In this document: positions 5,745 through 8,330 of the stretch, piece after piece | Layout: each line of letters begins with the position of its first letter | How positions within the stretch are numbered: the first letter of the stretch is position 1 | Assembly: GCF_019417665.1 (NCBI RefSeq) | Contig: NZ_DXUU01000074.1 | Span: 1-8,330 of the forward strand | Source: Ruminococcus sp. | GTDB taxonomy: Bacteria > Bacillota > Clostridia > Oscillospirales > Ruminococcaceae | Reading direction: 5' to 3' | DNA length: 8,330 bases | Program-made: the position numbers and the translations under genes | The notes under the pieces: generated by a model | What the model was told of the DNA's origin: nothing | What the model saw: only the letters and a program-made list of their open reading frames with translations | Database searches by the model: none

Positions 5745-6944
5745 ATGGCTATGACGATTAAAGAACTTAGAGAAAAGAGAAAGAAGGCTTGGGATACAGC
5801 ACGTGATTTTCTCGACAGCAAGAGAAATGCAAATGGTGTTCTCAGTGAGGAAGATTCCAAGACTTACGATGCAATGGAACAGACCATTGTCGATCTTGGC
5901 AAGGAAATTCAGCGTCTGGAAAGACAAGCTGAAATTGAAGCTGAAATGAACAAAGCAACTTCCACTCCTGTTCTCGGTAAGCCTGCCACACCAAATGTAA
6001 CGGAAAAGACAGGTACAGCAAGCGACACTTACAAAACGGCATTCTGGAACAGTATCAGAAACCGCAACTGGATCGATGTACATGACGATTTGCACATTGG
6101 CACAGATGCAGAGGGTGGCTATCTTGTTCCAGATGAGTTTGAACGAAAATTGGTGGAAGCGTTGGAGGAAGAGAGCATTTTCCGCCAGATGGCAACGGTC
6201 ATCAAAACTTCCAACGGCGACCGCAAGATTCCGATTGTGACTTCCAAGGGCGAGGCTGTCTGGATGGACGAAGAACAGCAGTATTCTCTTTCTGATGATA
6301 CTTTCGGACAGGCATCGCTTTCCGCATATAAGCTTGGAACAGCGATCAAGATTTCTGAGGAACTCCTTAACGATTCTGTATTTGATTTGCCGTCCTACAT
6401 TGCAAAAGAGTTTGCAAGAAGAATCGGTGCAAAGGAAGAAGAGGCTTTCTTCGTTGGTGACGGCAAGGGAAAACCGACCGGCATTTTTAATGCTACAGGC
6501 GGTGCGGAAGACGGCACTTCTACCACAGGTACAAGCATTACATTTGATGATGTGATGGAACTTTTCTACTCCCTCAGAAGTCCGTACCGCAAGAAGGCAG
6601 TGTGGGTGCTCAATGATTCCACTGTCAAGGCTCTCAGAAAACTGAAGGACAACACAGGAAACTATATCTGGAGTCCGTCTGTGCAGGCTGGTGTTCCGGA
6701 TACCATTCTGAATCGTCCTTACAAGACATCCAGCTATGTGCCGGAAATCAAGTCAGGCAACAAATGCATGGCATTCGGCGACTTTAGTTATTACTGGGTG
6801 GCCGACAGACAGGGACGCTCTTTCAAGAGACTGAATGAACTCTTTGCTATGACAGGTCAGGTTGGTTTCCTTGCAAGTCAGAGACTGGACGGCAAGCTGA
6901 TTCTTCCGGAAGCAATCAAGACACTTACCATCAAGAAAGCGTGA
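5745..6944 (+). CDS. Major capsid protein, HK97 family
   Basis: The 399-residue protein forms the icosahedral shell. Residues 1 to about 70 are charged and helical (KELREKRKKAWDTARD...LERQAEIEAEMNKA), the coiled-coil delta/scaffold domain, followed by a loose Thr/Pro/Ala linker (about 71-95) where the neighbouring protease probably cuts. The HK97 body starts around IGTDAEGGYLVPDEFERKLVEAL, contains the E-loop region (about 140-165), SEELLNDSVFDLPSYIAKEFARRIGAKEEEAFFVGDG and the A-domain segment near the C-terminus. ATG 5745 is chosen over an in-frame TTG at 5730 because GGAGG (5732-5736) sits 8 nt upstream. The order protease then capsid fits the HK97 plan. Confidence 0.95.
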   Translation: MAMTIKELREKRKKAWDTARDFLDSKRNANGVLSEEDSKTYDAMEQTIVDLGKEIQRLERQAEIEAEMNKATSTPVLGKPATPNVTEKTGTASDTYKTAFWNSIRNRNWIDVHDDLHIGTDAEGGYLVPDEFERKLVEALEEESIFRQMATVIKTSNGDRKIPIVTSKGEAVWMDEEQQYSLSDDTFGQASLSAYKLGTAIKISEELLNDSVFDLPSYIAKEFARRIGAKEEEAFFVGDGKGKPTGIFNATGGAEDGTSTTGTSITFDDVMELFYSLRSPYRKKAVWVLNDSTVKALRKLKDNTGNYIWSPSVQAGVPDTILNRPYKTSSYVPEIKSGNKCMAFGDFSYYWVADRQGRSFKRLNELFAMTGQVGFLASQRLDGKLILPEAIKTLTIKKA

Positions 6945-6948
6945 TGCT

Positions 6949-7221
6949 ATGATTACACTGAAAGAGGCGAAAACCTATCTGAGAGTAGATTATGAAGAGG
7001 ACGATAGTCTGATTCATAATCTTCTTTCTACAGCGAAAAATCTTGTAATGGACGTTGGCAGAATGGACGAATCAGCATTTGCTGAAAATGAAGATACTGT
7101 GCGGACTGCGATGCTTTTCGCACTTGGGTATCTTTATGAAAACAGGAGTAATCCTGATTATCATAAACTTACACTGAATCTTCGTTCAATTCTGTTTGCA
7201 CAGCGAGAGGGCGTGATGTAA
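6949..7221 (+). CDS. gp6-like head-tail connector (DNA packaging) protein
   Basis: This is a 90-residue, mainly helical protein (MITLKEAKTYLRVDYEEDDSLIHNLL..., then LFALGYLYENRSNPD). The pattern and length match the HK97 gp6/YqbG family of connector proteins that form a ring below the portal. The ATG lies four bases after the capsid stop with no clear Shine-Dalgarno, so translation is probably coupled to the capsid gene. The stop overlaps the next start by one base. Confidence 0.88.
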   Translation: MITLKEAKTYLRVDYEEDDSLIHNLLSTAKNLVMDVGRMDESAFAENEDTVRTAMLFALGYLYENRSNPDYHKLTLNLRSILFAQREGVM

Positions 7222-7574
7222 TGGAAATCGGGACTCTGAATCAGAGAATCACCATTTTGGAACACAGAACAGTTGTGGACGAGATCGGCAACCATATTAC
7301 AAAATGGGAAGAAACCTTTTCATTATGGGCAAAAGTTACGGTAAAGACGACAACAGAAACAACAGATGCAGGAGTTACCAAAGAGGTGCAGAAGCTGGAA
7401 TTTCTGGTTCGTCAAAGTCCTGCAACGATGAATATCAACAGCACCAATTTCCATATTCTTTTCAGAAACATCATCTACAATGTCACAGGACTGATTCCGC
7501 TTTACGACCACAACAACTACATGAAAATCGAGGGTGAGATACGAAAGGCAGGTGCTTCCGATGGCTACAGTTGA
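7221..7574 (+). CDS. Phage head-tail adaptor (head closure) protein
   Basis: The 117-residue, beta-rich protein has the family signature at its start (IGTLNQRITILEHRTVVDEIGNHITKWEE) and a middle segment (TVKTTTETTDAGVTKEVQKLEFLVRQS). It ends with NIIYNVTGLIPLYDHNNYMKIEGE, typical of SPP1 gp16/HK97-like head closure proteins that plug the connector and bind the tail. AGAGGG (7206-7211) lies 9 nt upstream of the ATG, and the TAA of the connector gene overlaps that ATG by one base. Confidence 0.9.
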   Translation: MEIGTLNQRITILEHRTVVDEIGNHITKWEETFSLWAKVTVKTTTETTDAGVTKEVQKLEFLVRQSPATMNINSTNFHILFRNIIYNVTGLIPLYDHNNYMKIEGEIRKAGASDGYS

Positions 7575-7929
7575 TGCAATGGCTGACGAGATTATGAAAG
7601 GCCTGACGGAATATGCAGACCTTGCAGATACGTCAATGAAAAAGGCGGTCAGAAAAACTGCAAAATCTGTAAAAGATGAAATATCTGCAAACGCTCCAAA
7701 GAGAACAGGTGCGTATTCAAAAAGCTGGACTGCAAAAAAGACAAAGGAAAACAGCCATTCTCTTGAAATGACTGTTCATTCTAAAAACAGGTATCAGCTG
7801 GCACACCTTTTGGAAAAGGGGCACGCCAAGCGTGGCGGAGGTCGGGTATCCGGAAAACCGCATATTGCTCCTGCGGAAGAAAAAGGTGTACAGCTTTTTG
7901 AGAAACTTATAGAGGAGGCGCTGTCATGA
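7561..7929 (+). CDS. HK97 gp10-like head-tail joining / tail completion protein
   Basis: The 122-residue basic protein carries the typical gp10 pattern: helical N-terminus (MKKAVRKTAKSVKDEISANAP), KRTGAYSKSWTAKK, a beta segment with YQLAHLLEKGHAKRGGGRVSGKPHIAPAEE, and a C-terminal helix. These proteins sit at the head-tail interface or aid tail completion. The ATG at 7561 is preferred, because the frame's GTG at 7534 would overlap the adaptor gene by 41 bases; 7561 leaves a 14-base overlap and has CAGGTG about 8 nt upstream. The stop overlaps the next gene as ATGA. Confidence 0.88.
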   Translation: MATVDAMADEIMKGLTEYADLADTSMKKAVRKTAKSVKDEISANAPKRTGAYSKSWTAKKTKENSHSLEMTVHSKNRYQLAHLLEKGHAKRGGGRVSGKPHIAPAEEKGVQLFEKLIEEALS

Positions 7930-8243
7930 CCTACGAACAAATCGCAGAAATGATGGAAGAGATAGGACTACCTTTTGCCTATCATCATTTCGCCGAGGGC
8001 GAAAGTCCTGCATCGCCTTTTCTGTTGTTTCTCTCTCCTGGAGAGAATCCATTTTCTGCAGATAATGTGGCATATTTCAGTTGCAAACAGCTGGACATTG
8101 AATTGTACACGGATAAAAAACTGCCGGAATTGGAAGAACAAGTGGAGACAGTGCTTGCCCAGCATGAAATTTATTACACAAAAACAGAACTATTCATTGA
8201 TTCGGAAGAATTGTATGAAGTGCTCTATGAGATGGAGGTTTGA
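7926..8243 (+). CDS. Tail terminator-like / tail completion protein
   Basis: The 105-residue acidic protein starts MTYEQIAEMMEEIGLPFAYHHFAEGESPASPFLLF and continues with a beta strand region (FSCKQLDIELYTDKK) and a helix (LPELEEQVETVLAQHEI). This is the recognisable pattern of short proteins encoded between gp10-like and major tail protein genes in Gram-positive siphophages, thought to cap the tail tube. AGAGGAGG (7911-7918) lies 7 nt upstream of the ATG, which overlaps the gp10 stop. The function is assigned from position and general pattern and not from a catalytic motif. Confidence 0.78.
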   Translation: MTYEQIAEMMEEIGLPFAYHHFAEGESPASPFLLFLSPGENPFSADNVAYFSCKQLDIELYTDKKLPELEEQVETVLAQHEIYYTKTELFIDSEELYEVLYEMEV

Positions 8244-8248
8244 TCTAT

Positions 8249-8330
8249 ATGGCAATGGAGAAAAACAAGGTAAAGTTCGGTCTGAACAAAGTTCACTATG
8301 CAAAAATCACCTCTTATGATGAAGAAGGTG
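8249..8330 (+). CDS. Major tail protein, N-terminal fragment (runs off the right edge)
   Basis: An ATG at 8249, with GGAGG (8234-8238) 10 nt upstream, opens a frame that stays open to the window end (27 codons). The visible start MAMEKNKVKFGLNKVHYAKI closely matches the N-terminus of phi13-type major tail proteins, which form the tail tube. Position after the tail terminator-like gene agrees. Confidence 0.82.
   Translation, partial: MAMEKNKVKFGLNKVHYAKITSYDEEG

Noticed and set aside
5661..6095. Minus-strand open frame of 144 codons over the protease end and capsid start
   Set aside because: It is a shadow of the capsid gene, Cys/Phe/Ser-rich, without a ribosome binding site.
6295..6555. Plus-strand open frame inside the capsid gene and similar overlapping frames at 1316-1543, 7304-7537 and 7975-8319
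   Set aside because: All are out-of-frame readings of well-supported structural genes with no family resemblance.
1..8330. CRISPR arrays, tRNA genes, attachment sites or a diversity-generating retroelement
   Set aside because: No regularly spaced repeats, tRNA-like cloverleaf or template/variable repeat pair was seen. The reverse transcriptase belongs to a group II intron and carries maturase and HNH domains, unlike DGR enzymes.

Overview
The window is part of the late (packaging, head and head-tail joining) operon of a siphovirus-type prophage or phage of a low-to-mid GC Gram-positive host. I infer a gut Clostridia-like (Ruminococcaceae/Lachnospiraceae) host from the GGAGG-type ribosome binding sites, AT-leaning codon use and the protein families. 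The species cannot be told from the sequence alone.

Layout on the + strand: the C-terminal part of the terminase large subunit (open at the left edge, to 752); a minus-strand, AT-rich accessory gene (753-1154) with its own promoter; an HK97-family portal protein (1264-2514); a ClpP-like prohead protease split into two exons (2511-2606 and 5091-5729); an HK97-fold major capsid protein (5745-6944); a gp6-like connector (6949-7221); a head-tail adaptor (7221-7574); an HK97 gp10-like protein (7561-7929); a tail terminator-like protein (7926-8243); and the first 27 codons of a major tail protein (8249 to the right edge). Most structural genes overlap or nearly touch, as in a translationally coupled late operon.

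The striking element is a 2484-nt group II intron (2607-5090) of the Lactococcus Ll.LtrB type lying inside the protease gene. Its 5' end is the canonical GTGCG, and domain V is perfect. A domain VI with a candidate branch-point A seven bases from the 3' end closes it. Removing it joins codon GAT to GAA in frame and rebuilds the WWGDEVTP motif of phage ClpP-like proteases, giving a 244-residue protein. Without splicing, translation of exon 1 stops after 38 residues.

The intron-encoded LtrA-like reverse transcriptase/maturase/endonuclease (3157-4968) is collinear with LtrA over its whole length. One in-frame amber codon (TAG, 4189-4191) interrupts it where LtrA, as I recall it, has Glu. The ribozyme looks intact and its maturase looks broken, so a capsid-maturation protease sits behind an intron that may no longer splice without help. 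This could be a recently inactivated prophage, a dependence on a maturase from another intron copy, or amber readthrough.

The second accessory feature is the minus-strand gene between terminase and portal. It has an extended -10 promoter, a good Shine-Dalgarno and a short palindrome in its leader, which is the organisation of a phage 'moron' expressed from the lysogen. Its product is not firmly identified; it has a weak resemblance to YezG/DUF600 immunity proteins.
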